64,000 nucleotides of DNA from Bradyrhizobium australiense (GTDB taxonomy: Bacteria > Pseudomonadota > Alphaproteobacteria > Rhizobiales > Xanthobacteraceae): NCBI RefSeq assembly GCF_013114825.1, contig NZ_JAAVLX010000002.1, positions 558,001-622,000 of the forward strand. The letters run 5' to 3'. A program made the position numbers and the translations under genes. Below the pieces are notes generated by a model. It did no database searches. It was not told the origin of the DNA and saw only the letters and a program-made list of their open reading frames with translations. Positions 8,995-19,529 of this stretch are shown piece after piece. Position 1 is the first letter of the stretch, and the number at the start of each line of letters is the position of its first letter.

Positions 8995-10101
8995 TCAGGC
9001 AAGTATGCGGGCGCGTCCCGCCGACCAGGTGGCCAGCAGGACATCGCCGACATTGAACGGGTCCTGGAAGAACGTTCGTTCCGGGACATAGGCGATGAAT
9101 TCCTCGTCGGGAATCGTGTCGAGCATCACCTTGACGAAGGATCCCTGGTACTCGATCGCCAACACGCGACCGGGCAACGCCGTCGCGCCGCCGCCCGGTT
9201 CACCCGAGGTCGCCCGCATCAGCTCGATGTCGTCGCGCCGTACCGCCAGATCGATCCGGTCGCCGATGCCGACCCGCCGATCCGCTTGCACGCCGACGTG
9301 AATGCCGGTGCGGTGGGGTTGCGATATCACGAGGTGATCCGAGCCGACTTGCTCAACCTTGCCCGAAAAGATGTTCTGCCCGCCGAGAAATTCCGCCACG
9401 TAGCGGTCGCGCGGATAGGCATAGACATCGCGCGCCGGGCCGGACTGCTTGATCTTGCCTTTCTCCATCACGACAACGATATCCGCGAGTGCGATGGCCT
9501 CGAGCTGGGTGTGCGTGACATGGACGAAGGTGATGCCGAGCTCGCGCTGCATCCGCCGCAGCTCCTGGCGCATCTGCACGCGTAGCTGCTCGTCCAGCGC
9601 CGATAGCGGCTCATCCAGCAACAGTACCCGCGGCTCCGTGATTGCCGCGCGCGCAAGCGCCACGCGCTGCTGCTGGCCACCGGACAAATTGGCTGGCAAG
9701 CGGTCGGCCAGTTCGGTCAGCCGGACCTTTTCCATCATCAGGTCGACGGCCTTGTAGCGCTCCAACCTGGATTGGCCCCGCACCCGCAGCGCAAACGCGA
9801 TATTGTCCCTGACGGTCAAATGCGGAAACAGCGCGTAGGACTGAAACATCATGGCCGTACGGCGCTCGACCGGCGCAAGACCGAGCACGTTCTCGCCGCC
9901 GATTACGATTTCGCCGGCGGTCGGGTCTTCATGCCCCGCGATCATCCGCAAAATCGTGGTCTTGCCGCAGCCCGACGGCCCAAGGAAGCAGCAATAGGCG
10001 CGATCCGGTATCTTCAGATTGACGCCATCCACGACGTTCGTGATGCCGTCGTAGCTCTTGCAGAGACCTGCCAGTTCGATATCGCCGTGGCCGGGACGCA
10101 T
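8995..10101 (-). CDS. Polyamine-type ABC transporter ATP-binding protein (PotA-like)
   Basis: 368 residues. Walker A GPSGCGKTT (about 40), signature LSGGQQQR (about 137), Walker B VLLLDEPLSALD and a C-terminal TOBE-like regulatory domain, as in PotA/UgpC proteins. The ATG at 10101 is preceded at good distance by GAGGAG, which itself overlaps the permease stop; a TTG at 10116 in frame is less likely. It energises the import system formed with the two permeases and the binding protein upstream. Confidence 0.92.
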   Translation of the reverse strand: MRPGHGDIELAGLCKSYDGITNVVDGVNLKIPDRAYCCFLGPSGCGKTTILRMIAGHEDPTAGEIVIGGENVLGLAPVERRTAMMFQSYALFPHLTVRDNIAFALRVRGQSRLERYKAVDLMMEKVRLTELADRLPANLSGGQQQRVALARAAITEPRVLLLDEPLSALDEQLRVQMRQELRRMQRELGITFVHVTHTQLEAIALADIVVVMEKGKIKQSGPARDVYAYPRDRYVAEFLGGQNIFSGKVEQVGSDHLVISQPHRTGIHVGVQADRRVGIGDRIDLAVRRDDIELMRATSGEPGGGATALPGRVLAIEYQGSFVKVMLDTIPDEEFIAYVPERTFFQDPFNVGDVLLATWSAGRARILA

Positions 10102-10112
10102 GCGTGAACTCC

Positions 10113-11006
10113 TCAACGGCTTGCTGGACCGGTGCCGCGGCGCCGGTTGATCAGGACGATCGCGCCGATACTGACGCCGATCGCGATGAACGAGACGATG
10201 GTGGTAACCGTGCCCAACGCATACAGCGAGGGCGACGTCACGTTGAGCGTCATGCTCCAGATCTCGAGCGGCAGCGTATTGAGCGATCCGGCCGTCTGCA
10301 GCGAGCGGGCGAACTCGTCATAAGAGAGCGTGAAACCGAACAGGGCGACGGCGACGAGACCCGGCGCGAGGATCGGAATCACGACGAGCCCGATGGTCTG
10401 CCAGCGGCTCGCGCCGAGGTCGCGCGCGGCTTCCTCCCAGGCACTGTTGAAGCGGGACATCACCGCGAACATCACGAGCACGCCGAACGGAAGCGTCCAG
10501 GACAGTTGCGCGCCTAGCGCCGAGGTGTACCAGCTCGCGTTGATTCCCAGCCATTGGAACAGCAACCCGATGCCGATGCCGAGCACGAGGCCGGGCGCGA
10601 CCAGGCTGCCGATCATCAGGTAGAATACGAAAGTGTCTCCGATGAACCGGCGGCGGAAGGCCAGCCCCGCCAGGAACGAGACCACCAGCGTGATAACGGT
10701 GACGAGCACAGCAAGCTTGATAGACCGGTCGAACGAGCCCTTGACGTCCCCGGTGCGGACCTGGGTGAACAGATCGACAAACCAGTGCAGCGAGCGGCCC
10801 TTCATTGGAAACACCAGGCCGCCACGAACATCCTGGAACGAAAGAATGTAGATGCAGATCATCGGCCCGTAGAGCGCGGCCACATACAGCGTGAAGACGG
10901 CCGCCAGCGCATAGAAGGTCCAGGGGCGGCGGTCGCTTCGCGGCGCCGCGGCGTGACGGCGGGATTTCACCATCGGGACATCGAGCCTTTCGAGGACAGC
11001 CGTCAT
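10113..11006 (-). CDS. ABC transporter permease (PotC-like)
   Basis: 297 residues, six predicted membrane segments, and the inner-membrane coupling motif EEAARDLGASRWQTIGLVVIP near 200. It is the second permease of a spermidine/putrescine-type importer. It overlaps the upstream permease by four bases (ATGA). The extended N-terminus (about 25 basic residues) before the first membrane segment is common in bradyrhizobial copies. Confidence 0.9.
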   Translation of the reverse strand: MTAVLERLDVPMVKSRRHAAAPRSDRRPWTFYALAAVFTLYVAALYGPMICIYILSFQDVRGGLVFPMKGRSLHWFVDLFTQVRTGDVKGSFDRSIKLAVLVTVITLVVSFLAGLAFRRRFIGDTFVFYLMIGSLVAPGLVLGIGIGLLFQWLGINASWYTSALGAQLSWTLPFGVLVMFAVMSRFNSAWEEAARDLGASRWQTIGLVVIPILAPGLVAVALFGFTLSYDEFARSLQTAGSLNTLPLEIWSMTLNVTSPSLYALGTVTTIVSFIAIGVSIGAIVLINRRRGTGPASR

Positions 11007-11863
11007 TGCGTGATTTCCCGGCGGATATTGACGGTGCGAAGAATGAGGGAAATGGCGACGATGAGGACAACCGTCAGCAGCACCGCGCTTGCAGCGGCGA
11101 TCGGGTATTGCAGCACGCCGACGTTTTCATAGAACGCGCTGACGACCGAGGCGGAGCCGCCGCCCGACATCACCTTGACGACGAAAAAGTCTCCCATCAC
11201 AATCGAGACGACGAAGATCGATCCGAGCGCGATGCCGCTCTTCGACATCGGGATGATGATCAGGCGCATGACATCGAGGCGGCTTGCGCCGGAATCGACC
11301 GCGGCCTCGACCACTCGCTTGTCGATGCGGGCCATCGAATTGAAGATCGGAACTACCATGAAGATCGTCAATTGGTGGACATAGGCGATGACCACCGCAA
11401 TTCCGGAATACAGCAGCACTTCAATCGGCTCGCGGATAAGCCCCGTTCCGAGCAACGCCGAATTGACCAATCCCTCCTTCCCGAGCAACGGGATCCAGGA
11501 AATCATTCGAATAATGTTGGAGGTCCAGAACGGCACCGTGCAGATCAGGAACAGGCTGATCGCCAGCAACTGGTTCTTGACGTGAAACACCAGGAAATAG
11601 GCAACGAGAAAGCCAATCACGAGCGTGAAGAGCCACGTTAATGTGGTGAACTTCAGCGTCGCCGAATAGAGATGAAACGTCTGCGCCGAAGTCAGCACAT
11701 CGACGTAATTTGCCAGCGTAAAGGTCGGGATCAGGCCACCGAAGCCGTCGGTCTCAAGGACACTCGCGACGAGCACCACGAGAATGGGGACCAGAAAGAA
11801 CGGCACGAGCACCAGCATCAGCGGCGTCACGTAGAGCCATGCAAACCAATTTTTCCGCGACAT
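11003..11863 (-). CDS. ABC transporter permease (PotB-like)
   Basis: 286 residues with six predicted membrane segments; begins MSRKNWFAWLYVTPLMLVL. The EAA loop is EAAVDSGASRLDVMRLIIIP near 190. First permease of the importer. A 93-base gap separates it from the binding-protein gene, long enough for a hairpin that would let the binding protein be made in excess, though I could not identify one clearly. Confidence 0.9.
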   Translation of the reverse strand: MSRKNWFAWLYVTPLMLVLVPFFLVPILVVLVASVLETDGFGGLIPTFTLANYVDVLTSAQTFHLYSATLKFTTLTWLFTLVIGFLVAYFLVFHVKNQLLAISLFLICTVPFWTSNIIRMISWIPLLGKEGLVNSALLGTGLIREPIEVLLYSGIAVVIAYVHQLTIFMVVPIFNSMARIDKRVVEAAVDSGASRLDVMRLIIIPMSKSGIALGSIFVVSIVMGDFFVVKVMSGGGSASVVSAFYENVGVLQYPIAAASAVLLTVVLIVAISLILRTVNIRREITQ

Positions 11864-11956
11864 CGCGTCTAGCCTGCCCCGATCTTGTCCGATGCTTCGG
11901 AGTTATGCATTCAGTGTGCCAACGCGGGTTACCGCATCGGCACACCCGATCTCGGA

Positions 11957-13303
11957 TCAGGCGACCTTGAAGTCATTCCACCGCTTGTTCATGTAAGCGG
12001 CTTCGTCCATCAGGGTATTCCAGCAGGAGATATTCTTGACACGATCCAGGAACGAGCCACCGTCCCGCTTGGTGCCGGCCTTTTCCATCGGCACACCGTA
12101 GGGATCGTTGATGACGGACGGCGCGGGCTTGCCGTCGTACCAGAAGTCCCACTCGGCCGCGGTCAGGAACTTCTTCGCCGTCGACGGCACCGGGCTGTAA
12201 TAGCCGTGGCGTCCGACAAAGCCGCCTTGCCAGCCCGAAAGGTACCAGTTTAGATACTCGTAAGCGGCGTCGAGCTTCTTGCCCGACAAATGCTTCATCA
12301 AACCCATGCCGTTGCACCAGCCGCGATAGCCTTCCTTGCCGTTCTTGACATTGACCGGCGCATAGACGCATGGAATTTCCTTGACCCGCACCGCGGCGAC
12401 CGCTGGCGACCACATCGACTGGATCACCACCTCGCCGGCTGCCATGAGCTGGACAGACTGATCGAAGGTGGTCCACGTCGCGCGGAACTGCCCGGACTTC
12501 TTCAACTCGATCAGCTTTTCGCAGGTGAAGTCGATCTCCTGCTTGGTCATATTACCCTTGTTGCCGTATTTGATCAGACCGGCGCTTTCGAAACTCAGGG
12601 CGGCATCCATGATGCCGATCGCGGGGACGTCGAGGATGGCCGCTTTGCCCTTGAATTTCGGGTCGATCAAATCCTTCCACTCGGTGACCTCATGCCCGAC
12701 GAGATCGGGCCGATAACCGATCGAGTCGGCATTGTAGACCTGCGGCAGGAAGGTCGCCCATTCGGTGACACCGTCATGCAGCTCGGTCGCGTTCGGCTTG
12801 GCGATATACATGGCCTCATACGGTGAAATGCCTTGCCGCGGGATCCTGTGACCGTCGATCTCTCCCTTGGTGAAGATCGGCAGGATATTGTCGAATTCCC
12901 TGATCTTCTTGACCTCGATGCCCTGGATCACCGAGCGCTTCGCCGCCAGCTTGGCTTGCCATCCCTCGAGGTCAGCGATGTCGACAGAGTCGGGTTGGCT
13001 GATGAAGCGGTTGATCGCGGCCGATGTGTCCAGGTTCTGCATCGTCACCTTGAAGCCGAGGTCCTTGGCGGCCTGGTCGCCGATCGCCTTGACCACCGAA
13101 TAGGACACGCCAACATGGCGCAGTTCGATGTCCTTGATCTCCTGCGCCCAAATAGTGGGAAAGCCACGGACGACATCGGAGCCGATCGCAGCCCCCGCAG
13201 CAGCGGCGCTCGCCTTGAGAAGAGAGCGCCTGGACAAGCTCCTCTTCACAGTCGAACGTTTCGCCGAAGATAGCTTGCAATCCGCCTTGTCAGCTTCAGA
13301 CAT
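11957..13303 (-). CDS. ABC transporter substrate-binding protein (PotD-like, Tat signal)
   Basis: 448 residues from ATG 13303. The N-terminus carries a twin-arginine signal, SRRSLLKASAAAAGAA, cleaved probably near a later Ala-Gln; the mature part is a family 1 extracellular solute-binding fold with WATFLPQVYNADSIGY-like runs typical of PotD/PotF relatives. A GTG at 13354 in frame would add 17 residues; the ATG is preferred because GGGGCGAG stands before it. The protein leads the importer, hydroxylase and amidase operon, so its ligand is probably the pathway's substrate. Polyamine is only the family name, not evidence. Confidence 0.88.
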   Translation of the reverse strand: MSEADKADCKLSSAKRSTVKRSLSRRSLLKASAAAAGAAIGSDVVRGFPTIWAQEIKDIELRHVGVSYSVVKAIGDQAAKDLGFKVTMQNLDTSAAINRFISQPDSVDIADLEGWQAKLAAKRSVIQGIEVKKIREFDNILPIFTKGEIDGHRIPRQGISPYEAMYIAKPNATELHDGVTEWATFLPQVYNADSIGYRPDLVGHEVTEWKDLIDPKFKGKAAILDVPAIGIMDAALSFESAGLIKYGNKGNMTKQEIDFTCEKLIELKKSGQFRATWTTFDQSVQLMAAGEVVIQSMWSPAVAAVRVKEIPCVYAPVNVKNGKEGYRGWCNGMGLMKHLSGKKLDAAYEYLNWYLSGWQGGFVGRHGYYSPVPSTAKKFLTAAEWDFWYDGKPAPSVINDPYGVPMEKAGTKRDGGSFLDRVKNISCWNTLMDEAAYMNKRWNDFKVA

Positions 13304-13627
13304 AACAATCTCGCCCCGTGTTGATGAACCAGCGTTTGCGTCCGACCGCTTCACTTGCGCAAGCCGCGTCGATGCGTGCAGGTAACGGGAGAGAATTCAG
13401 CTTGTAAAATTGGAAGTAACAATGCGCGGCATAAGTCGCGCTAATGAATCTGCGCCTGGATGCCTCGCATTCCGCGCGTAACAATTACCAAGTTCACCTC
13501 ACCGATCATCGGCTGCGCTCGATGCCATAATCGGCATCGGTCATACACGTTCGAGATCTTGAAAGAAAACCTCAGGTGCTGCGCTCACTATTGCCAGCTC
13601 CGAAAAGCTTTCCTAAGACATCTTGCG
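13304..13627. other. Intergenic region between the importer operon and hutU
   Basis: A 324-base stretch without a credible gene. It must contain the promoter of the importer operon (minus strand) and the end of the hut transcript flowing into it from hutU is impossible because hutU ends at 13628 and is read in the same direction; read-through from hut into the importer operon is therefore conceivable. One hairpin, CGATGCC-ATAATC-GGCATCG at 13520-13539, lies just after hutU and may end the hut mRNA, but it has no T run. Confidence 0.45.
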
Positions 13628-15298
13628 CTACGACGTCAGACCGGGCAGATCGAGCCCATTGGCGCGGGCACATTCAATCGCACTTTCATAGCCGGCGTCG
13701 GCATGACGCATGACTCCTGATGCCGGATCGTTCCACAACACCCGCTCAAGGCGGCGCGCGGCCTCCGGCGTACCATCGGCGACAATAACCATGCCGGCGT
13801 GCTGCGAATAGCCGATCCCGACGCCGCCACCATGATGGAGCGAGACCCAGGTGGCTCCGCTGGCACAATTGAGCAGCGCATTGATGAGCGGCCAGTCCGA
13901 CACCGCATCCGAACCGTCGCGCATCGCTTCGGTTTCGCGATTCGGGCTCGCCACCGAGCCGCTGTCGAGATGATCGCGCCCGATGACGATCGGCGCTTTC
14001 AGTTCGCCGCGCGTCACCATTTCATTGAACGCCATGCCGAGCCGGTGGCGGTCGCCCAGGCCAACCCAGCAGATTCGTGCCGGGAGTCCCTGGAACTTGA
14101 TCCGTGCCTTCGCCATGTCGAGCCAGTTGTGAAGATGCTTGTCATCAGGCATCAACTCCTTGACCTTGGCGTCGGTGCGGAAAATGTCTTCGGGGTCTCC
14201 TGATAGCGCCGCCCACCGGAACGGGCCGACGCCGCGGCAGAACAGCGGACGGATGTAGGCCGGAACGAAACCGGGGAAATCGAACGCGTTCTTCAGGCCC
14301 ATATCCTTCGCCATCTGGCGAATGTTGTTGCCGTAGTCGAGCGTGGGAATGCCCTGCGCGTGAAAATCCAGCATGGCCTGGACGTGGCCGACCATCGAGG
14401 TCTTCGCCGCGACTTCAACCGCCTTCGGATCGGCCTCGCGTTTCGACTCCCACTCGGCGAGCGTCCATCCCCTCGGCAAATAGCCGTTGATGGGATCGTG
14501 CGCGCTGGTCTGATCGGTAACGATGTCCGGCCTGACGCCACGGCGCACCAGCTCGGGAAAAATTTCAGCGGCATTGCCGAGCAGGCCGACCGAGATTGCC
14601 TCCTTGTTCTGCGCCGCCTCCGCCATGATCGCGAGCGCCTCGTCGAGCGAGCTTGCTTTCCGGTCGAGATAACCCGTGCGCAAACGCATTTCGATGCGGC
14701 TCGGCTGGCATTCGATCGCGAGCATTGACGCCCCGGCCATGGTGGCGGCAAGCGGCTGCGCGCCGCCCATCCCGCCGAGACCCGCCGTCAAGATCCACTT
14801 ACCCGCGAGGTTGCCGCCGTAGTGACGCCGCCCGACCTCGACAAATGTTTCGTACGTCCCTTGCACGATGCCCTGACTACCGATGTAGATCCACGATCCG
14901 GCCGTCATCTGCCCGAACATCATCAGCCCGGCCTTGTCGAGGGCATTGAAGTGATCGAGCGTCGCCCAGTGCGGCACCAGATTCGAGTTCGCGATCAGTA
15001 CGCGCGGCGCATCGGCATGGGTGCGGAAAATTCCGACCGGCTTGCCCGACTGAACGACCAGTGTCTGGTCGCCTTCGAGCTTGCACAGCGAGGCAACGAT
15101 CCGGTCAAAGCTGTCCCAGTCGCGGGCGGCACGGCCAATTCCGCCATAGACGACGAGCTCGCTCGGCCGTTCGGCGACATCAGGATCGAGATTGTTCATC
15201 AGCATTCGCAGCGGCGCTTCCGTCAACCAACTCTTGGCGCTGATCTCAGGCCCGCGGGGTGCCCGGATGATGCGTTCGTTGTCCAGTCGGCGGTTCAT
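13628..15298 (-). CDS. hutU: Urocanate hydratase
   Basis: 556 residues, full length for the family. It converts urocanate to 4-imidazolone-5-propionate with tightly bound NAD, the second step of histidine breakdown. Signature runs include [12 protein letters not shown] at the N-terminus, [20 protein letters not shown] near 130 and [16 protein letters not shown], the NAD-binding glycine loop, near 180. The ATG at 15298 overlaps the hutH stop (TGATGA); a GTG one codon earlier is also possible. Last gene of hutI-hutH-hutU. Confidence 0.97.
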   Translation of the reverse strand: MNRRLDNERIIRAPRGPEISAKSWLTEAPLRMLMNNLDPDVAERPSELVVYGGIGRAARDWDSFDRIVASLCKLEGDQTLVVQSGKPVGIFRTHADAPRVLIANSNLVPHWATLDHFNALDKAGLMMFGQMTAGSWIYIGSQGIVQGTYETFVEVGRRHYGGNLAGKWILTAGLGGMGGAQPLAATMAGASMLAIECQPSRIEMRLRTGYLDRKASSLDEALAIMAEAAQNKEAISVGLLGNAAEIFPELVRRGVRPDIVTDQTSAHDPINGYLPRGWTLAEWESKREADPKAVEVAAKTSMVGHVQAMLDFHAQGIPTLDYGNNIRQMAKDMGLKNAFDFPGFVPAYIRPLFCRGVGPFRWAALSGDPEDIFRTDAKVKELMPDDKHLHNWLDMAKARIKFQGLPARICWVGLGDRHRLGMAFNEMVTRGELKAPIVIGRDHLDSGSVASPNRETEAMRDGSDAVSDWPLINALLNCASGATWVSLHHGGGVGIGYSQHAGMVIVADGTPEAARRLERVLWNDPASGVMRHADAGYESAIECARANGLDLPGLTS

Positions 15299-16872
15299 CA
15301 CAAAGGGCCTCTCTCGGCAAGGATTGGAAACGGGTTACTCTCAAGCACCGACATCGCGGCGGCCGGCAATGCGCCGGCTTCAACCATCGCCGCTGCCTTG
15401 GCGAGATCGTCGGCCATGTAGCGGTCGCTACCCAGCGCCGGGACCTGCTCACGCAACGCTGCAATAACTGCCGCAAGTGCAGGACTGGTCGAATGCGGGG
15501 CGCGCAGCCCGATGCCCTGCGCCGCAACCAGTAGCTCGATACCGAGGATGGTGGCGAGGTTGTCCGCCATATCAGACAAGCGGCGCGCCGCGTGCGCGGC
15601 CATCGACACATGATCTTCCTGGTTGGCGCTGGTCGGCGTCGAATCGATCGAGCAGGCCGCAGCGCGCTGCTTGTTCTCGGCATATAGCGCGGCCGCCGTC
15701 ACTTCGGCGATCATGAAGCCAGAGTTGAGGCCGGGATCGGGAGTCAGGAACGGCGGCAGGCCGAAGTTGAGCGCGGGATCGACGAGGGTCGCGATGCGTC
15801 GTTCGCTGATCGCGCCGATTTCGGACAGCGCCAGCGCAATCTGGTCGGCAGCAAACGCGACCGGCTCCGCGTGAAAGTTGCCACCTGAGACGATCTCACC
15901 GGTCTCGACCAGCACCAGCGGATTATCCGTGACGGCGTTGGCTTCGATCGTCAGCGTGCGTGCGGCTTCCGTCAAAAGGTCGATCGCCGCGCCGGCCACC
16001 TGCGGCTGGCAACGCAGGCAATAAGGATCTTGCACGCGCTCGTCGCCCTCGAGATGCGACATGCGGATATCGCTACCCTCAAGCAGTGCCGTCAGGGCCA
16101 AGCCGGCGGCGATTTGCCCGGAATGCCCGCGCAGTTGCTGGATCTCCGGACGAAACGGCGCCGTCGACGCCATCGCCGCATCGACCGACAAGGCGCCGGT
16201 CACCACAGCCGCGGTGACGAGGCTATGGGCGCGCAGCAAGCCGGAAATGGCATAGGCCGTCGAAAACTGCGTGCCATTGATCAGCGCAAGACCTTCCTTC
16301 GGACCGAGCGCCACCGGCGCAACACCGACGGCAGCCAGCGCATCGCGGGCCGGCACAATGCTTCCGCCGACCAGCGCCTGCCCCTCGCCGATCATGACGG
16401 CGGTCATATGCGCAAGCGGCGCCAGATCGCCGGACGCTCCGACCGATCCCTGCTGCGGCACCAGCGGACAAATGCCCTTCGCCAGCATGGCCTGGAGTTG
16501 CTCGATGATTTCGCGGCGCACGCCCGATGCGCCCCGCCCGAGCGAGACGATCTTCAGCGCCATCATCAGGCGAACGATCGGCTCCGGCGTCGGCAGCCCT
16601 ACCCCGCAGCAATGCGACACGATGAGATTATGCTGCAGCCGCGCCGTCTGGTCGGCAGCAATCCGTTTCGACGCCAGTTTTCCGAACCCGGTATTGATGC
16701 CATAGACGGGAGCTTCCGCGCGCGCGGCTGCCGCAACAATCGCGGATGCAGCCTCAACGCGCGGCCAGAACGATGGATCGAGCACAACCGGCGCGCCGGC
16801 CAGGACTTGCGCCAGATCGTCGAGGCCGACCCTGCCAGGCGAAACCACAACGGAGGCGTCGGTGCGGCTCAC
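15298..16872 (-). CDS. hutH: Histidine ammonia-lyase
   Basis: 524 residues. It deaminates histidine to urocanate and ammonia. The Ala-Ser-Gly at about 146-148 in [14 protein letters not shown] forms the methylidene-imidazolone cofactor, and the YGINTGFG run near 57 is the substrate-loop signature. I placed the start at GTG 16872, which overlaps the hutI stop (GTGA) and follows AGAGGAC; the frame is open further up to 17046 but that part is antisense-like and unlike the family. Its N-terminus then matches usual HutH length of about 510. Confidence 0.95.
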   Translation of the reverse strand: MSRTDASVVVSPGRVGLDDLAQVLAGAPVVLDPSFWPRVEAASAIVAAAARAEAPVYGINTGFGKLASKRIAADQTARLQHNLIVSHCCGVGLPTPEPIVRLMMALKIVSLGRGASGVRREIIEQLQAMLAKGICPLVPQQGSVGASGDLAPLAHMTAVMIGEGQALVGGSIVPARDALAAVGVAPVALGPKEGLALINGTQFSTAYAISGLLRAHSLVTAAVVTGALSVDAAMASTAPFRPEIQQLRGHSGQIAAGLALTALLEGSDIRMSHLEGDERVQDPYCLRCQPQVAGAAIDLLTEAARTLTIEANAVTDNPLVLVETGEIVSGGNFHAEPVAFAADQIALALSEIGAISERRIATLVDPALNFGLPPFLTPDPGLNSGFMIAEVTAAALYAENKQRAAACSIDSTPTSANQEDHVSMAAHAARRLSDMADNLATILGIELLVAAQGIGLRAPHSTSPALAAVIAALREQVPALGSDRYMADDLAKAAAMVEAGALPAAAMSVLESNPFPILAERGPL

Positions 16873-18083
16873 TGTCCTCTCCAGACCCGGCTGCGCAAAG
16901 GATTGAAGCCTATCCGGTAAACGAGCTCGGCCGGCCGATCGATCTCCCAGATGGCGAGATCGCACCATTTCCCGGCCTGGAGCGTACCGGTCTCGCCGAG
17001 AATACCCAGTGCGCGCGCACCTTCCCGCGTTACACCGGCGAGGCATTCGGCGACGGTCAGCCGGAACAGGGTCGCGGCCATATTCATGACCAGCAGAAGC
17101 GATGTGAGCGGCGAACTTCCGGGATTGCAGTCGGTCGCTAGCGCCATGTTCACGCCGCGGGCGCGGAACAGTTCGACCGGCGGCTTTGTCGTCTCGCGAA
17201 GAAAATAGAACGCACCCGGCAGCAGCACGGCAACCGTTCCTGCCCGCCCCATCGCAGCGGCGCCGGCATCATCTGTGTGCTCCAGATGATCGGCCGACAA
17301 CGCCGAGAATTCCGCAGCAAGCGCGGCGCCGCCGAGGTTCGACAATTGATCCGCATGCAGCTTGACCGGCAATCCAAGCGCCTTCGCGGCGCGGAAAACC
17401 CGTGCCGTTTGCTCTCCCGAGAACGCAATGCCCTCCATGAAGGCATCGACGGCGTCGGCTAATCCGGCCTGCGCTATCGCCGGCAACATCTCGCGGCAGA
17501 CAAGATCGATATATCGATCCTTGTCGCCGTCAGCTTCCGGAGGCGTCGCATGCGCGCCAAGAAACGTCGCCTTGATGGCGATCGGCCGCTTGTCACCCAG
17601 AGCACGCGCGGCCGAGAGCTGACGCATCTCGGTTTCCGTATCGAGCCCGTAGCCGGACTTTATCTCCAGCGTCGTCACGCCCTCGCCGATCAGGGCGTCG
17701 AGCCTTAGCAGCGCGTCGGCAATAAGCTCGGCCTCGCTGGACGCCCGCGTCGCCGCGACGGTGGAGACAATGCCGCCGCCCGCGCGCGCGATCTCTTCGT
17801 AGCTTGCACCCTGCAGCCGCAACTCGAACTCATGCGCGCGGTTACCGCCAAAAACCAGATGGGTGTGACAATCCACCAGCCCCGGCGTGATCCAGCGTCC
17901 GGCGCAATCGATCCGCTCGGCCGCATCAGCGTCCGATGGAAAATCGGAACGGCTGCCCGCGAAGGCGATGCGGCCATCGCGCGCCGCGATCAGGCCGTCC
18001 TCGATCACGCCGAGCCCGGGCAGATCCTCCCGAACCGTGGCGAGCCGGGCGTTGAGCCAGATTCGATCGAAGCGCTCGGCCAT
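16869..18083 (-). CDS. hutI: Imidazolonepropionase
   Basis: 404 residues, an amidohydrolase that opens imidazolonepropionate to N-formimino-glutamate. The metal site [12 protein letters not shown] is near 75, and KLHADQLSN (near 240) supplies further ligands. The start ATG at 18083 is preceded by GAGGAGA seven bases away. First gene of the three-gene minus-strand hut operon, divergent from hutF across an 87-base control region. Confidence 0.96.
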   Translation of the reverse strand: MAERFDRIWLNARLATVREDLPGLGVIEDGLIAARDGRIAFAGSRSDFPSDADAAERIDCAGRWITPGLVDCHTHLVFGGNRAHEFELRLQGASYEEIARAGGGIVSTVAATRASSEAELIADALLRLDALIGEGVTTLEIKSGYGLDTETEMRQLSAARALGDKRPIAIKATFLGAHATPPEADGDKDRYIDLVCREMLPAIAQAGLADAVDAFMEGIAFSGEQTARVFRAAKALGLPVKLHADQLSNLGGAALAAEFSALSADHLEHTDDAGAAAMGRAGTVAVLLPGAFYFLRETTKPPVELFRARGVNMALATDCNPGSSPLTSLLLVMNMAATLFRLTVAECLAGVTREGARALGILGETGTLQAGKWCDLAIWEIDRPAELVYRIGFNPLRSRVWRGQ

Positions 18084-18107
18084 GCAGCTCTCCTCAAAGG
18101 CAGGAGC

Positions 18108-18136
18108 TTGACGTATCGATATGTCTATACATAAAA
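18108..18136 (+). promoter_or_regulatory. Divergent hut promoter with HutC-type operator
   Basis: TTGACG (18108-18113) and an ATAAAA/CATAAA box (18130-18136) form a promoter toward hutF. The spacer holds the palindrome TATGTCTATACATA at 18120-18133, whose core GTCTATAC fits the GTnTAnAC site bound by the HutC branch of GntR regulators. A repressor here would block both hutF and hutI. The promoter puts the transcript start near 18143, which supports the hutF ATG at 18171 over the in-frame ATG at 18141. Confidence 0.65.
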
Positions 18137-18170
18137 TCGTATGGGTGTTCTGTCCAGCCGGTTTCGAAAT

Positions 18171-19529
18171 ATGCCAACACTGCATTTCGCATCAGCGCTG
18201 CTCCCCCCGGGGTGGGCCGATGACGTGCAGGTGGAGGTGACGGATCAGACCATCGCGAAGGTTACAGCCGGCTTGGCGCCGGGACCGCGCGACGAACGCC
18301 ACAGACTGGCAATTCCCGGCATAGCGAGCCTGCATAGTCATGCGTTTCAGCGTGGCATGGCGGGGCTCGCCGAAACCCGTGGCAATTCTGCCGATACGTT
18401 CTGGACTTGGCGCGAGACAATGTATCGCTTCGCGCTCGAAATGACGCCGGAAGACATCGAAGCCGTCGCCACGCTGCTCTATGCCGAGATGCTCGAGCAA
18501 GGCTATACGCGCGTCGGCGAATTCCACTATCTACATCACGACCACAACGGCACGCCCTACGCCAACCCTGCGGAAATGGCGACGCGAATTGTGCGGGCCG
18601 CCGAAATCACGGGCATCGGACTGACGCTGCTGCCGAGTTTCTACGCGCACAGCTCGTTCGGCGGCGCCGCGCCACACGCCGGCCAGCGCCGGTTCATCTG
18701 CTCGATCGACCAATTCGCCAAGCTGACCGACGCCACGCGGAGAGCCGTCCACGCGTTGCCCGGAGCCAATGTCGGTATCGCGCCGCATAGCCTGCGCGCC
18801 GTGACGCCGGACGAATTGGCAGCCATCGCGCCACTGGCCGAAGCCGGACCGGTGCATATCCATGCCGCCGAACAGATCAAGGAAGTCGAGGAATGCATCG
18901 CCTGGTCGGGCCGACGGCCGGTTGAGTGGCTGCTTGAACATGCACCGGTCGATCAGCGCTGGTGCCTCATCCATGCGACCCACATGATCGATACGGAAAC
19001 CACCGCGCTTGCAAGAAGCGGTGCGGTCGCCGGACTTTGCCCGGTAACCGAAGCCAGTCTTGGCGACGGCATTTTTCCGGCCCGCGAGTTCCTCGACGCC
19101 TGTGGGCACTTCGGTATCGGTACGGACTCCAACGTGCTGGTCGGCGTCACCGACGAACTGCGTCAGCTCGAATATGGTCAGCGCTTGAAACACCGCGAGC
19201 GCAACGTGCTGTCCGGCGGACCCGGTCTATCGACTGGCCGCGCACTATTCGATACCGCACTCAGCGGCGGCGCCCAAGCGCTCGCACAGCCGACTGTCGG
19301 CATCCAAGCCGGTGCACGTGCCGACATCGTGACCCTCGACGCCGCCCATCCCTCGCTCGCTGGACGCCGCGGAGACGCTATCCTCGACGGCTGGATTTTT
19401 GCAGCGGGCAAAGGTGCCATCGACACTGTTTGGGCAGGCGGCACCAAGATCGTCGAGGGTGGACGTCACAGGCTCCGCGAGAGCGCGCGTAACACGTTCA
19501 ATAACACGGTGCGGAGGCTCATGGCATGA
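18171..19529 (+). CDS. hutF: Formimidoylglutamate deiminase
   Basis: 452 residues of the amidohydrolase superfamily. It deaminates N-formimino-glutamate to N-formylglutamate and ammonia, the two-step alternative to direct HutG cleavage. Metal ligands appear in [13 protein letters not shown] (near 60) and HIHAAEQ, HATHMID further on. The start [15 protein letters not shown] fits homologues; an ATG 30 bases upstream lies in the promoter. hutC overlaps the end by four bases. The matching N-formylglutamate deformylase (hutG) is not in this window. Confidence 0.94.
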   Translation: MPTLHFASALLPPGWADDVQVEVTDQTIAKVTAGLAPGPRDERHRLAIPGIASLHSHAFQRGMAGLAETRGNSADTFWTWRETMYRFALEMTPEDIEAVATLLYAEMLEQGYTRVGEFHYLHHDHNGTPYANPAEMATRIVRAAEITGIGLTLLPSFYAHSSFGGAAPHAGQRRFICSIDQFAKLTDATRRAVHALPGANVGIAPHSLRAVTPDELAAIAPLAEAGPVHIHAAEQIKEVEECIAWSGRRPVEWLLEHAPVDQRWCLIHATHMIDTETTALARSGAVAGLCPVTEASLGDGIFPAREFLDACGHFGIGTDSNVLVGVTDELRQLEYGQRLKHRERNVLSGGPGLSTGRALFDTALSGGAQALAQPTVGIQAGARADIVTLDAAHPSLAGRRGDAILDGWIFAAGKGAIDTVWAGGTKIVEGGRHRLRESARNTFNNTVRRLMA

